NCBI GenBank assembly: GCA_019636755.1
Contig: JAHBWZ010000001.1
Location: forward strand, 558,001-622,000
Direction of reading: 5' to 3'
From: Phycisphaeraceae bacterium
GTDB lineage: Bacteria > Planctomycetota > Phycisphaerae > Phycisphaerales > SM1A02
DNA length: 64,000 bases
The notes beneath the pieces were generated by a model. That model saw only the letters and a program-made list of their open reading frames with translations. It was not told the DNA's origin and made no database searches. Position 1 is the first letter of the stretch, and every line of letters starts with the position of its first letter. Below are positions 7,087 through 14,965 of the stretch, in pieces. A program made the translations under genes and the position numbers.

Positions 7087-8097
7087 ATGCCCGCGCGCCG
7101 CCCGGCCCGGTCGCGGCGCACGGCCTTCACGCTGACCGAGATCCTGGTCGTGGTCGCGCTGATCGCGGTGCTCGTCGCGATCCTGCTCACCGCGCTGGGG
7201 AAGGTCCGCACGAAGGCGCGGGAGTCCAGCAGCGAGTCCACGATGCAGGCGTTCGCCAACGCCTGCGAACTCTTCCAGCAGGACCACCGGACCTATCCCG
7301 GTGCGGTGCCGGAGCGCGTGCTCGCCTCGGCCGCGAACGCGAACGTGAACATCACCTCCACGCAGGCGGCGCTGCTCCAGCTCCTGGGCGGATACATCCG
7401 TGAATCCGATGGTGCGGAGTACGGCCAGGCGCCGTACACGACCTGGCCGGAACTCGCGATCACGGACGCGGAGTCGCCCGGCGGCTTCTTCCGCATGCGG
7501 TACAGCCTCCAGCGGATCGGGGACGGACCGCGCATCAACGGGACCAGTTACAGGCCGTACTTCAGCGCGAGCGAACGGAACTTCGGCGTCGCCACGCAGT
7601 TCGGGCCGCTGGGGGCCGTCGGGGCCCTCCCGACCGGCGATCAACTGCCTGACCTGCTGGACGCCTTCGACAACCCGATCATCTACTACCGCCGCCAGCG
7701 ACCGGAAGGCGCGCTCACCGGCAACGACAACAGCGTGCAGTACCGGCGGCTCTCCAACCGGGCCTACCTCCAGCCGCAGGGCGCCGATGGCCCGGGCTCG
7801 TCGCTGCAGGCGCGCCGCTCCATCCTGTCCGAGGTCAACGAGTACGGCGGCGACATCCAGACCGCCGACCGCTCGCTCGCGATGCTTCTCCGGCATCCGT
7901 CCATTCCGGACGTCGCCCGCGGCGGGTATGCCGTCTTCTCCGCCGGCGTGGACCAGATCTTCTTTGCCGCGACCGACGGGCCCGGCACCCGGAACGACCC
8001 GGTCTGGGATCTCCAGGCCGCGGGCCTCGTCGAGAGCCTGCGCGGCGTCGACCTGATCCGCGAGTACAACGATCTGGCCGTCTACGGCGGACAGTAA
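7087..8097 (+). CDS. Type II secretion-type pseudopilin
   Basis: Prepilin-like protein with a basic leader, then the class III cleavage site A|FTLTEIL and one hydrophobic helix (VVVALIAVLVAILL) that would sit in the inner membrane before assembly. Glu at +5 of the mature protein is conserved. The body of about 300 residues is a planctomycete-style globular domain. The start is uncertain: 7087 gives a 13-residue leader typical of the family, while an in-frame ATG at 7006 has a better ribosome-binding site (GGAAGG, 10 nt upstream) but a 40-residue leader. A second pseudopilin follows 21 nt later, so the two are likely one operon and may form part of a pseudopilus or pilus-like fibre. Confidence 0.83.
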   Translation: MPARRPARSRRTAFTLTEILVVVALIAVLVAILLTALGKVRTKARESSSESTMQAFANACELFQQDHRTYPGAVPERVLASAANANVNITSTQAALLQLLGGYIRESDGAEYGQAPYTTWPELAITDAESPGGFFRMRYSLQRIGDGPRINGTSYRPYFSASERNFGVATQFGPLGAVGALPTGDQLPDLLDAFDNPIIYYRRQRPEGALTGNDNSVQYRRLSNRAYLQPQGADGPGSSLQARRSILSEVNEYGGDIQTADRSLAMLLRHPSIPDVARGGYAVFSAGVDQIFFAATDGPGTRNDPVWDLQAAGLVESLRGVDLIREYNDLAVYGGQ

Positions 8098-8118
8098 TCA
8101 CCGAGGGGACAACCACCG

Positions 8119-9018
8119 ATGCGCCGCCGCCCCGCCTTCTCACTGCTCGAACTGCTCGTCACGCTCGCGATCATCGCGCTGCTGGCATCGCTCATCTTCG
8201 TCGCGCTGCGCGGCATCCGCCTCGCCGGCACGCGGACCGAGACCTCGGTCTCGCTGCGCGCCCTGGCGTTCGCCGTGACGTCCTACTCGACCGAGCACCG
8301 CCAGACCCTGCTCCCCGGCTCGATCACGGCGCCGCAGGCGGAGCGGCTGCGCATCGTTCCCCGCGATCCGTTCGGACGCACGCTGCAGGACAGCCGCGAC
8401 GCGGAGACCTGGGTCTGGCGACTGATGCCCTATCTGGACGGCGACTCCAGTGTCGTCTTCGGCGACTATCGATCGAAGGCGTTCTCCGCCCGGATCACCA
8501 CCGCGCTCTCGAGCGGCATCTACGGTCCGGGCTCCGGTAGCGGGCAGGAGATCCAGCCGTCCATCATGCCGGCGATCGGCATGAACACGACGTACGTCGG
8601 CGGCAATGACCTCCATGGACCGGCCGCGCTGCGCGCCGCGAATCCGTGGTCCGGCACCGTGGCGAAGATCGCGGCCACGCGTGATTCGGAGATCAACAAG
8701 CCGTCTGAACTGGTCGTCTTCGCACCGTCCTGCCGGCACGACCGGTTCGAACTCAACGGTCTCGTGCTGGGTTCGCCGGAGATCCGCCCCCCGCGGGTCA
8801 TCTTCGCCGGCGGCGCGGTCAGCGGACAGTGGGATGTCGTGGGCGATGCGGCCGAGCCGGTCAGCGGCGCCTTCAGCGGCGCCGATGGCGTCCCGTTCGT
8901 CCGGTGGGGACGCGTGGATCTTCCGACCGCGCGCTTCGATGCGTCGGTGATCTCCGTCGAACTCGCGCGCCTCGGATCGGATATGCGCCTCTGGCTGCCC
9001 TCCGGCGCGGCCGAGTGA
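8119..9018 (+). CDS. Type II secretion-type pseudopilin
   Basis: 299-residue prepilin with a short leader MRRRPA and cleavage site A|FSLLELL, followed by a hydrophobic helix (VTLAIIALLASLIFVAL). A GAGGGG-like ribosome site lies 10 nt upstream of the ATG. The mature body is rich in Ser and Gly. It differs in length and sequence from the preceding pseudopilin, so the pair is likely to be two different subunits (major and minor) rather than a recent duplication. The assembly ATPase and the prepilin peptidase are not in this window. Confidence 0.85.
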   Translation: MRRRPAFSLLELLVTLAIIALLASLIFVALRGIRLAGTRTETSVSLRALAFAVTSYSTEHRQTLLPGSITAPQAERLRIVPRDPFGRTLQDSRDAETWVWRLMPYLDGDSSVVFGDYRSKAFSARITTALSSGIYGPGSGSGQEIQPSIMPAIGMNTTYVGGNDLHGPAALRAANPWSGTVAKIAATRDSEINKPSELVVFAPSCRHDRFELNGLVLGSPEIRPPRVIFAGGAVSGQWDVVGDAAEPVSGAFSGADGVPFVRWGRVDLPTARFDASVISVELARLGSDMRLWLPSGAAE

Positions 9019-9035
9019 CCCGCCGCCTGCGCCGG

Positions 9036-10277
9036 TCACGAGGCGCGGAGTTGCGGCGCCGCGCCCGGCAGCCATCGCCGCACCACGCCGGGTACGACGC
9101 GACAGGACGCATGATCGCGCTCGACCACGCTGCGCGCCGTTCCACCCAGCCTGGCGCGGAGCGCGGGATCGTCGTACAGCCGGATCAGCCGTTCGACGAC
9201 ATCGACCGCGCGGAACGGTGAAACGAGCAGGCCGGTCTCGCCCTCGTGCACGACATGCCGCAGCGCCGGCAGGTCGTCGGCGATGACGGGGACGCCCGCC
9301 GCCGCCGCGTGCAGCGCAGGAAGAACGCCGGGGTCCGGTCGCGCCGGTCCGCGCCCGCCGAGGAGCCACGTTCCCACCGTCGGCTCGACGCGCCGTTCCG
9401 CGGGCGCCTGGACGCCGCCGATCAGCAGCGCCACGTCGAGCGCCGGCAGCACGGACCATGGCTCGCTGATGGCATCGTCGACGGTCAGGAGATCGCGCCG
9501 GCCGACATCGCAGATCCACCGCTCCGCCTGCGAGCGACGCATGGCGCGCGGCGCGACGACGAGACGCACGCGGCGCCCGGTCGCCGCCAGGCGCGCCGCG
9601 ATGCCGACCGCCTGCATCGCATCGGGCCAGAAGATGGGATCCGCCAGGAGCCCGATGACGAGGACATCCTCGCCCACCCCGTAGCGCGTCCGCAGCGCTG
9701 CCCGCTGCCCGCGCCGGCGGGCGGCATCCGCCGGATCGATCCACGGAACCACCGGATCCACCGGCCAGCCGCCGAGGACGCACCGGACATCCGCCGCCAC
9801 GGTGGCGGTCAGCGCGGTGACGGACACCGGTCGCGGCGCGCGCAGCGCCAGGAGCCGGTCGATGGTGCCGTCGTCGACCGGGCCGGTCGTGAGACAGGCG
9901 TGGACGGGGATGGTGCCCGCGACGCGGCGCGCCAGTTGAAGGGAAGGGAGCGTCCACGCGACCAGCGCGTCCGGCCGCCCGAACGCCGCGGCGCGGGTCG
10001 CCTCGAGCCCCGGATCATCGGCGCGCCCTGGCGCCGCGATGCCGCGCAGCACCCGTCGCATCGATCGCGCCGCGGACCACGTCCACCCCGGAACGACGGG
10101 GAGCAGTCCGCGCAGCCGCAGACCGATCCGCGACGCGAGATCCGCGTGGGCGGCGGTGCCGAAGGCGAGGCACACGTGGTGCAGGGACGGCTGTGCGGCC
10201 TCCAGGTCGCGGAGCAGGCACATCGTGGCACCGCCGCCGCCGGGTGCAGAACAGTCGATGAGGTGAACGATCTTCAT
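9036..10277 (-). CDS. GT4-type glycosyltransferase
   Basis: 413 residues with the two-domain GT-B layout of family 4. The N-terminus MKIVHLIDCSAPGGGG is the glycine-rich acceptor-domain start. The C-terminal donor domain contains G-V-P-V-I-A-D-D-L-P-A-L-R-H-V-V followed by H-E-G-E-T-G-L-L-V, the usual nucleotide-sugar site. No membrane helix is predicted, so it is probably cytoplasmic or peripheral. It is the last gene of a minus-strand run: DUF2752, two lipoproteins, then this gene 18 nt further on. The substrate cannot be deduced. Confidence 0.85.
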   Translation of the reverse strand: MKIVHLIDCSAPGGGGATMCLLRDLEAAQPSLHHVCLAFGTAAHADLASRIGLRLRGLLPVVPGWTWSAARSMRRVLRGIAAPGRADDPGLEATRAAAFGRPDALVAWTLPSLQLARRVAGTIPVHACLTTGPVDDGTIDRLLALRAPRPVSVTALTATVAADVRCVLGGWPVDPVVPWIDPADAARRRGQRAALRTRYGVGEDVLVIGLLADPIFWPDAMQAVGIAARLAATGRRVRLVVAPRAMRRSQAERWICDVGRRDLLTVDDAISEPWSVLPALDVALLIGGVQAPAERRVEPTVGTWLLGGRGPARPDPGVLPALHAAAAGVPVIADDLPALRHVVHEGETGLLVSPFRAVDVVERLIRLYDDPALRARLGGTARSVVERDHASCRVVPGVVRRWLPGAAPQLRAS

Positions 10278-10295
10278 CGTGCCGGAAGCCCCGGA

Positions 10296-11000
10296 TCAGC
10301 GGGGGCCGAGCCGCCGGCCCAGTTCGCGGATCTCGTGCCGGTAGAACAGCTTCACGACGTCGAGTCCGAGTTCCTTCGCCAGCGACTCGTGCACGCGCAT
10401 CCGCGTGGTCGCGGACCGCTGGAGCGTGGGATCCGCCTCCGGGAGCCGCGTCTGCACCACGCGTGCCGGCTCCAGCGAGTCCGGCGGGGGAAACAGCCAG
10501 GCGCGCCCGGCGACATCGAGGACGCGGACGTTGCACGCCGCCATGGGCTGGTACGAACTTCCGTCGGGCGACTCCGTGAACGCGGTCATCTCGATGAAGA
10601 TCATGACCTCGGCGCCGACCTCGCGCGCGATCTGCTCCAGTGGAATCAGGCCGCCATGTCGATCCTGCGCCGAGGCGAGGTTCATCGCGTCCCGCGGCCG
10701 GATCACCTCGGTGAGGATCTTCCGGTCGAGCAGTTCCTGCGAGATCGCGTCCGCGAGGGCCTGCCGCACCGCGCGCGCGTTGAACCGCACGATGTTTCTC
10801 CGGTCATCCACGAAGACGACCGTGGTCTTCGGCGGCAGGATGAACTCCGCATCCTGCTTCGGCGGGCCGTCGACGATGTACGCGATTGGCGCGACGAGAT
10901 TGCACGCCGGGAGCAGCGCGACCGGGACCAGGACGGCGGCGGCCAGTGCCGCGCGGGCCCCACCCGCGCACCGCCGCGTCCGGAGACGTCCTCGTCTCAT
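10296..11000 (-). CDS. Lipoprotein of unknown function, paralogue of its neighbour
   Basis: 234 residues with an arginine-rich N-terminus, a hydrophobic segment and a lipobox L-L-P-A-C, so it should be a membrane-anchored lipoprotein. It is followed by a segment TTVVFVDDRRN, a block G-A-E-V-M-I-F-I-E-M and, close to the C-terminus, LFYRHE. The upstream lipoprotein has the same order of elements, including LFYRHE, so the two look like diverged duplicates. Its ATG overlaps the stop of the upstream gene by 4 nt (ATGA). I do not recognise the family. Confidence 0.7.
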   Translation of the reverse strand: MRRGRLRTRRCAGGARAALAAAVLVPVALLPACNLVAPIAYIVDGPPKQDAEFILPPKTTVVFVDDRRNIVRFNARAVRQALADAISQELLDRKILTEVIRPRDAMNLASAQDRHGGLIPLEQIAREVGAEVMIFIEMTAFTESPDGSSYQPMAACNVRVLDVAGRAWLFPPPDSLEPARVVQTRLPEADPTLQRSATTRMRVHESLAKELGLDVVKLFYRHEIRELGRRLGPR

Positions 11001-11716
11001 CGGTCGAGCCCCGGTCGATAGCGGTCCGGGTACTTCGGCTCCTCGTGCCTGTAGAAGAGCCAGGACGTCTTCTTGATGAACTCGGCGAGCAGGCCGAACT
11101 CGATCGCCTCCCGCGACGCCTGGCTGGACTCGACGCCCTTGATCCGCGGAAACTCCGCCACCACCTGGAAGGTCGCCGCGAAACTGTCCGGATCGAAGCC
11201 GTCCGCTTCGACCACGCCGACCGTCGCCGACGCGAGTCCCTCCCACAGCCAGCGGTTTCCCGGCGGATTCAGCCGGTACTCCTGGAGGTCGATCACCACG
11301 ACCCGATCCACCTCGAGCAGTTCGGCCATCTTGCCGTACGGCAGCGTGTGCCATTCCCGCGCGCTCCACTGCCACGCGACGATGTCGCGCGGCATCCGCA
11401 TGCGCGTCTCCGGCACGAACGAACCGATGCGCTGGGTGACGCCGCCGGTGATCTGGCTGACCACGTCCGGGTGCTCGTAGAGAACGTCCAGTCCGGCGTT
11501 GACCACCACCGCGACACGCTTGCCTTCCAGCCCGTCGTACTGGGCGAGCACCTCGATGAGCTTCTGGTCCTCCCACGCCTGCCCCATCGCCCCGATCAGC
11601 CCCGGTGCCGCGCAGCCGGGCAGCAGCAGCAGGCCGACGACGGCGATCGTCCGCAGCAGGCCCGCGATGGGTGCACGCGCGCGGGCGGATGGATCCGGTG
11701 TCAGCGGGGTGGGCAT
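10997..11716 (-). CDS. Lipoprotein of unknown function, paralogue of its neighbour
   Basis: 239 residues with a signal peptide and lipobox L-L-P-G-C. Next come K-R-V-A-V-V-V-N-A-G, then E-V-D-R-V-V-V-I-D-L and finally W-L-F-Y-R-H-E near the C-terminus, matching the layout of the downstream lipoprotein. The alternating strand pattern suggests an alpha/beta periplasmic domain. It starts 1 nt after the stop of the DUF2752 gene and overlaps the second lipoprotein by 4 nt, so three consecutive genes are tightly coupled. Function unknown. Confidence 0.7.
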   Translation of the reverse strand: MPTPLTPDPSARARAPIAGLLRTIAVVGLLLLPGCAAPGLIGAMGQAWEDQKLIEVLAQYDGLEGKRVAVVVNAGLDVLYEHPDVVSQITGGVTQRIGSFVPETRMRMPRDIVAWQWSAREWHTLPYGKMAELLEVDRVVVIDLQEYRLNPPGNRWLWEGLASATVGVVEADGFDPDSFAATFQVVAEFPRIKGVESSQASREAIEFGLLAEFIKKTSWLFYRHEEPKYPDRYRPGLDR

Positions 11717-11717
11717 G

Positions 11718-12284
11718 TCAGAGGAGTCCGCGATGGCTGCCCATCTTATAGAACCAGGAGAGGGCCAGCAGGCCTCCCACCACCCAGCCGGCGCGGGGAA
11801 ACCAGAGCCGGGGGACGACGTGCAGCATCCGCGAACCGGTGACCGTCACGTGGAGCCCGATGAGCGCCGCCATCGCCGACGCCAGTGCGAGCAGGCAGCC
11901 GAAGGGCTGCGTCACCGCCGCGGTCAGCAGATCGCCGCGGACCGCGTGCGCGAATGACGTCGTCATGCCGCAGGTGATGCACGGCGTATCGAATGCCAGG
12001 AGGAAACCGCACGGCGCCAGGCCGAGTTGCCGGTGCGTCGCCACGCCACCGGGCGCGGGCTCGAGCAGCGTCGCGACAACCAGGGGGCCCAGTCCGGCCA
12101 GCGCGACGATCAGCCCGATGATCCGCCGCCGCGCCGTCGACCCGCCGGGCGCCCCCTCGAACCGGCGAGCCGTCATCGCGTTCGCCGCCCCGACGGCGGT
12201 CAAGGCGCCCCCGTCCGCCACCAGCGGCGGATGCGCGAGCGGAGCCGCGTCGGGATCGTGCGTCGAGTCGTGTGGTGGCAGCAT
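11718..12284 (-). CDS. DUF2752 family membrane protein
   Basis: 188 residues. After about 50 residues of polar N-terminus there are three to four hydrophobic segments. The hallmark P-C-x-x-C-G-M-T-T-S-F motif of DUF2752 lies between the first and second helix. The family is small inner-membrane proteins of unknown role, common in planctomycetes and Bacteroidota. An ATG in the middle (MTARRFEG) is an alternative start that would remove the unusual polar extension. It is the first gene of the lipoprotein/glycosyltransferase operon. Confidence 0.8.
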   Translation of the reverse strand: MLPPHDSTHDPDAAPLAHPPLVADGGALTAVGAANAMTARRFEGAPGGSTARRRIIGLIVALAGLGPLVVATLLEPAPGGVATHRQLGLAPCGFLLAFDTPCITCGMTTSFAHAVRGDLLTAAVTQPFGCLLALASAMAALIGLHVTVTGSRMLHVVPRLWFPRAGWVVGGLLALSWFYKMGSHRGLL

Positions 12285-12484
12285 GTCGTCAGCAACGGTC
12301 GGCCGGGCGGGGCGGCGGCCACGCCGCGTGGCCGCGCGGGTGGCGCGGAGAGCAAGGTAGGCCCGGGCCGCCGGGCGGGCAATCCCGTCGCGCCGTGCCG
12401 GCGCGGATCGCGCCGTCCCTCCCGATGCGCGCGGTCCCGGCCGACCGTCGGATTCCCGCAGCGCGTATTCTCCTGCCCTTCGCG

Positions 12485-13459
12485 ATGTGGTTCGACGGTC
12501 ATCTCGACCTGGCGTGGAACGCGCTCTGCGGCCGGGACCTCCGGCACCCCGCCGACGGTCGAACCGCGTGCATCGCGCTGCCGGACCTCCGCGCGGCCGG
12601 CGTGGCCGGCGCCCTGGGCACCATCTTCACCGCGCCGAACGAGCCGGACTGCGCCGGCTACACGGACAGCGCCGGGGCGCGCCGCGCGGGCCGGCGCCAG
12701 CTCGCGGTCTACCACGCGCTGGAACGCCGAGGCGCGATCCGGATCGTCCGGCGGGCGGCCGACCTCCCGACGGGTCCCACGGACCGGCTCCACGTCGTCG
12801 TTCTCATGGAGGGCGCCGACCCGCTCGCCGATCCCAGGCGATCGCAGGTGGACCTCGCGCGCTGGCACGCCGCCGGGCTGCGCGTCGCCGGACTGGCCTG
12901 GGCGCGCGGAACGCGGTTCGCCGGCGGCAACGGAACCGAGGACGGTCTCACCGCCGCAGGTCGCGCGCTCATCGCGGCGCTCGATGCGCATGGCATCGTG
13001 CACGACGTCAGTCACCTGAGCGATCGCGCCTTCGACGAACTGCTCGACCTGACCGGACAGCCCGTGATCGCGTCGCACTCCAACTGCCGCGCCCTGATGG
13101 GCGGCGGGCAGCGCCACCTGGCCGATCGCCAGATCCGCGCGATCGCCGCCCGCAACGGCGTCATCGGACTCAATCTGCTCGGCCGGTTCCTCTCGACGCG
13201 GAAGCACGCGACGATCGAGGACTGCGTCCGTCACGTGGATCACGTCGCCGCGTGTGCGGGAACCACCGCCATCTGCGCGCTCGGGTCGGACGCCGACGGC
13301 GGCTTCACGCCCGACGGGCTTCCGAAGGGCATCCGCGGGCCGCGCGACTTCGAGGCGATCGCGACGGCGCTCGCGCGGCGCGGATGGAGCGACGCGGATC
13401 TCCGCGGATTCCGATCGATGCACTGGCTCCGCTTCCTGCGGCGCGCCCTGCCGGCCTGA
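12485..13459 (+). CDS. Membrane dipeptidase family (M19) metallopeptidase
   Basis: 324 residues resembling the renal dipeptidase family, zinc-dependent TIM-barrel enzymes that cleave dipeptides. Visible metal-ligand motifs are D-G-H-L-D at residues 4-8, an M-E-G-A-D-P segment, H-D-V-S-H-L-S, A-S-H-S-N-C and G-S-D-A-D-G-G-F near the C-terminus. No signal peptide is seen, so a cytoplasmic location is likely. The start at 12485 places the DGH motif at the N-terminus as in other family members. A TATTCT box 13 nt before the ATG may be a -10 element and would give an almost leaderless mRNA. Confidence 0.88.
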   Translation: MWFDGHLDLAWNALCGRDLRHPADGRTACIALPDLRAAGVAGALGTIFTAPNEPDCAGYTDSAGARRAGRRQLAVYHALERRGAIRIVRRAADLPTGPTDRLHVVVLMEGADPLADPRRSQVDLARWHAAGLRVAGLAWARGTRFAGGNGTEDGLTAAGRALIAALDAHGIVHDVSHLSDRAFDELLDLTGQPVIASHSNCRALMGGGQRHLADRQIRAIAARNGVIGLNLLGRFLSTRKHATIEDCVRHVDHVAACAGTTAICALGSDADGGFTPDGLPKGIRGPRDFEAIATALARRGWSDADLRGFRSMHWLRFLRRALPA

Positions 13460-13516
13460 TCCCCCGCGGTCCGCAGCGGCATGTCCGCCGCCCGGCCCGG
13501 GAGGTCCGCGGCGCCG

Positions 13517-14965
13517 TCACCCGCTCGCCGCCGGGGCCAGCGCCCGGTAGCACCAGCCGATCTTCCCCTCCACCTCGACGCGGGCCAGCAGGTGCAGCGC
13601 CCACCGGGAGCCGTGGAGATCCGCCACGGAGAGCGGATCGCCGGTGAAGAGATGGCACCGCGCGCGCCCTGCGGGATCGAACGTGAACTCGCGGCAGGCC
13701 AACTGGAGCACCGCGCGATGACTGCGCACCCATGCCTCGACGACCAGCACATCACGCAGGTCATTCGCATCCGCGAGCAGGTGCACGTGACCGCGGGCGT
13801 CGATCGCCAGTTCGACGCGTTCCCGGCCCGGTGACCGGACCGGCAGCGCGGTCAGCCCGGCCACGTAGGTGCTCAGCGGAACCGGTCGCCCGGCGTCGTC
13901 CGGCTCGTGCGGGCGCGCCGGCAGCCGTGCCTCCAGGTCGCCGCGCGCCGCAGGCGGCGCGGCGGCCGGTTCGCGTCCCGGCTGGAACGGCGCGCGGCGG
14001 ACCTGTGCGGCCTCGCCGAGCAGGTCGGCGGTCGTCCGGGCATGGAGGCCGTCGCGGTCCGGGGCGTCCGCGCGGTCCCCCGATCGAACCGGTTCGAGCC
14101 GGCCCGACCCGGTCGGCGTCGGCGTCGGCGTGGGCGTCGGCGTATGAGTCACCCGACCCTCGGCGGGCGGCGCGTGGATCGGGTCGGACGGTGGCGCCAT
14201 CGACGGTCGCGCGGTGGACTCCGGCGGTGCCGGCAGCGGCTCCCCGATCTCGTCCACGTGGAATCGACTGCGCGCAAACTCAATCCACGCAGAGACTTCT
14301 GACACGTCCGGTCGCATCTGGCCGGCGAAACTGCGCAGGCCGGTCGTCCGCCCGCCCGGCTCGATCCGCGGCAGGACGAAGCGGGCCGAGACCGGGAGTC
14401 CCAGCGTGGCATCCACCGTGCGCGCCAGCCGGGCGACCATGTCCGCGGAGGTCGCCTCGTCGCTCCCGATCACGATCACGTCCAGGGCAGGCAGCGGCGC
14501 AGAGATCGCCTCGGCGGATTCGAAGAGGTCCCGGATGATCCGGTACGCGCTCACGAGGGCCACCTCGTCCGCGCCGGAGAGCAGGGTGAGGCGATCGGGC
14601 CGAAGCGCCGCGACATCGGACATCGCCGTGCGCGCGCTCGGGCGAAGGAGCCACGTGCGCACGGTCCGGCCCAGGAACAGGATCGTCTCCCGCAGGTTCC
14701 GGCACGACTCGGCGCGCATCGGATCACTCGTCCCGCCGAAGAGCTGCACCAGCGGATCGTCACCATCCAGCCGGACCAGCGCCGTCAGGCCGCGCTCGCG
14801 CGCGATGCGCTCCGCCACGGGCGCCAGCCAGAGCGCAGCGCGCACCGGCAGGTGGCCCACGAGCAGCAGTTCGAACGTCGGGCCCGAGGGTCGCCGGCGC
14901 TCATCCACCGGCTCCCGCGTGAGAAACATCGACGCCAGTTCCTCGTATGGATCGTGACTGTTCAT
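13517..14965 (-). CDS. Unknown protein translationally coupled to ParA-like ATPase
   Basis: 482 residues, family not recognised. Residues 25-60 (FELLLVGHLPVRAALWLAPV) and the central LPALDVIVIGSDEATSADMVARLAR read like strands and helices of a nucleotide-binding fold, but no Walker A lysine is present. It could be a degenerate NTPase-like domain. Residues about 245-350 are Pro/Ala/Arg-rich linker, including five Thr-Pro repeats. A C-terminal domain of about 110 residues follows. Its ATG overlaps the stop of the ParA-like gene by 4 nt, so the two proteins are likely made together and may be partners, in the manner of ParA with an adaptor. Confidence 0.7.
   Translation of the reverse strand: MNSHDPYEELASMFLTREPVDERRRPSGPTFELLLVGHLPVRAALWLAPVAERIARERGLTALVRLDGDDPLVQLFGGTSDPMRAESCRNLRETILFLGRTVRTWLLRPSARTAMSDVAALRPDRLTLLSGADEVALVSAYRIIRDLFESAEAISAPLPALDVIVIGSDEATSADMVARLARTVDATLGLPVSARFVLPRIEPGGRTTGLRSFAGQMRPDVSEVSAWIEFARSRFHVDEIGEPLPAPPESTARPSMAPPSDPIHAPPAEGRVTHTPTPTPTPTPTGSGRLEPVRSGDRADAPDRDGLHARTTADLLGEAAQVRRAPFQPGREPAAAPPAARGDLEARLPARPHEPDDAGRPVPLSTYVAGLTALPVRSPGRERVELAIDARGHVHLLADANDLRDVLVVEAWVRSHRAVLQLACREFTFDPAGRARCHLFTGDPLSVADLHGSRWALHLLARVEVEGKIGWCYRALAPAASG
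14113..14144. repeat. GGCGTC hexanucleotide repeat within coding sequence
   Basis: About five near-perfect copies of GGCGTC inside the ParA-partner gene. On the minus strand they encode a Thr-Pro repeat in the linker. Whole-hexamer gain or loss would keep the frame and change the linker length. Confidence 0.7.

Noticed and set aside
14113-14144. CRISPR-like or minisatellite repeat at the GGCGTC run
   Set aside because: It has no spacers, lies inside a gene in frame and simply encodes a Thr-Pro linker. No CRISPR array was found anywhere in the window.
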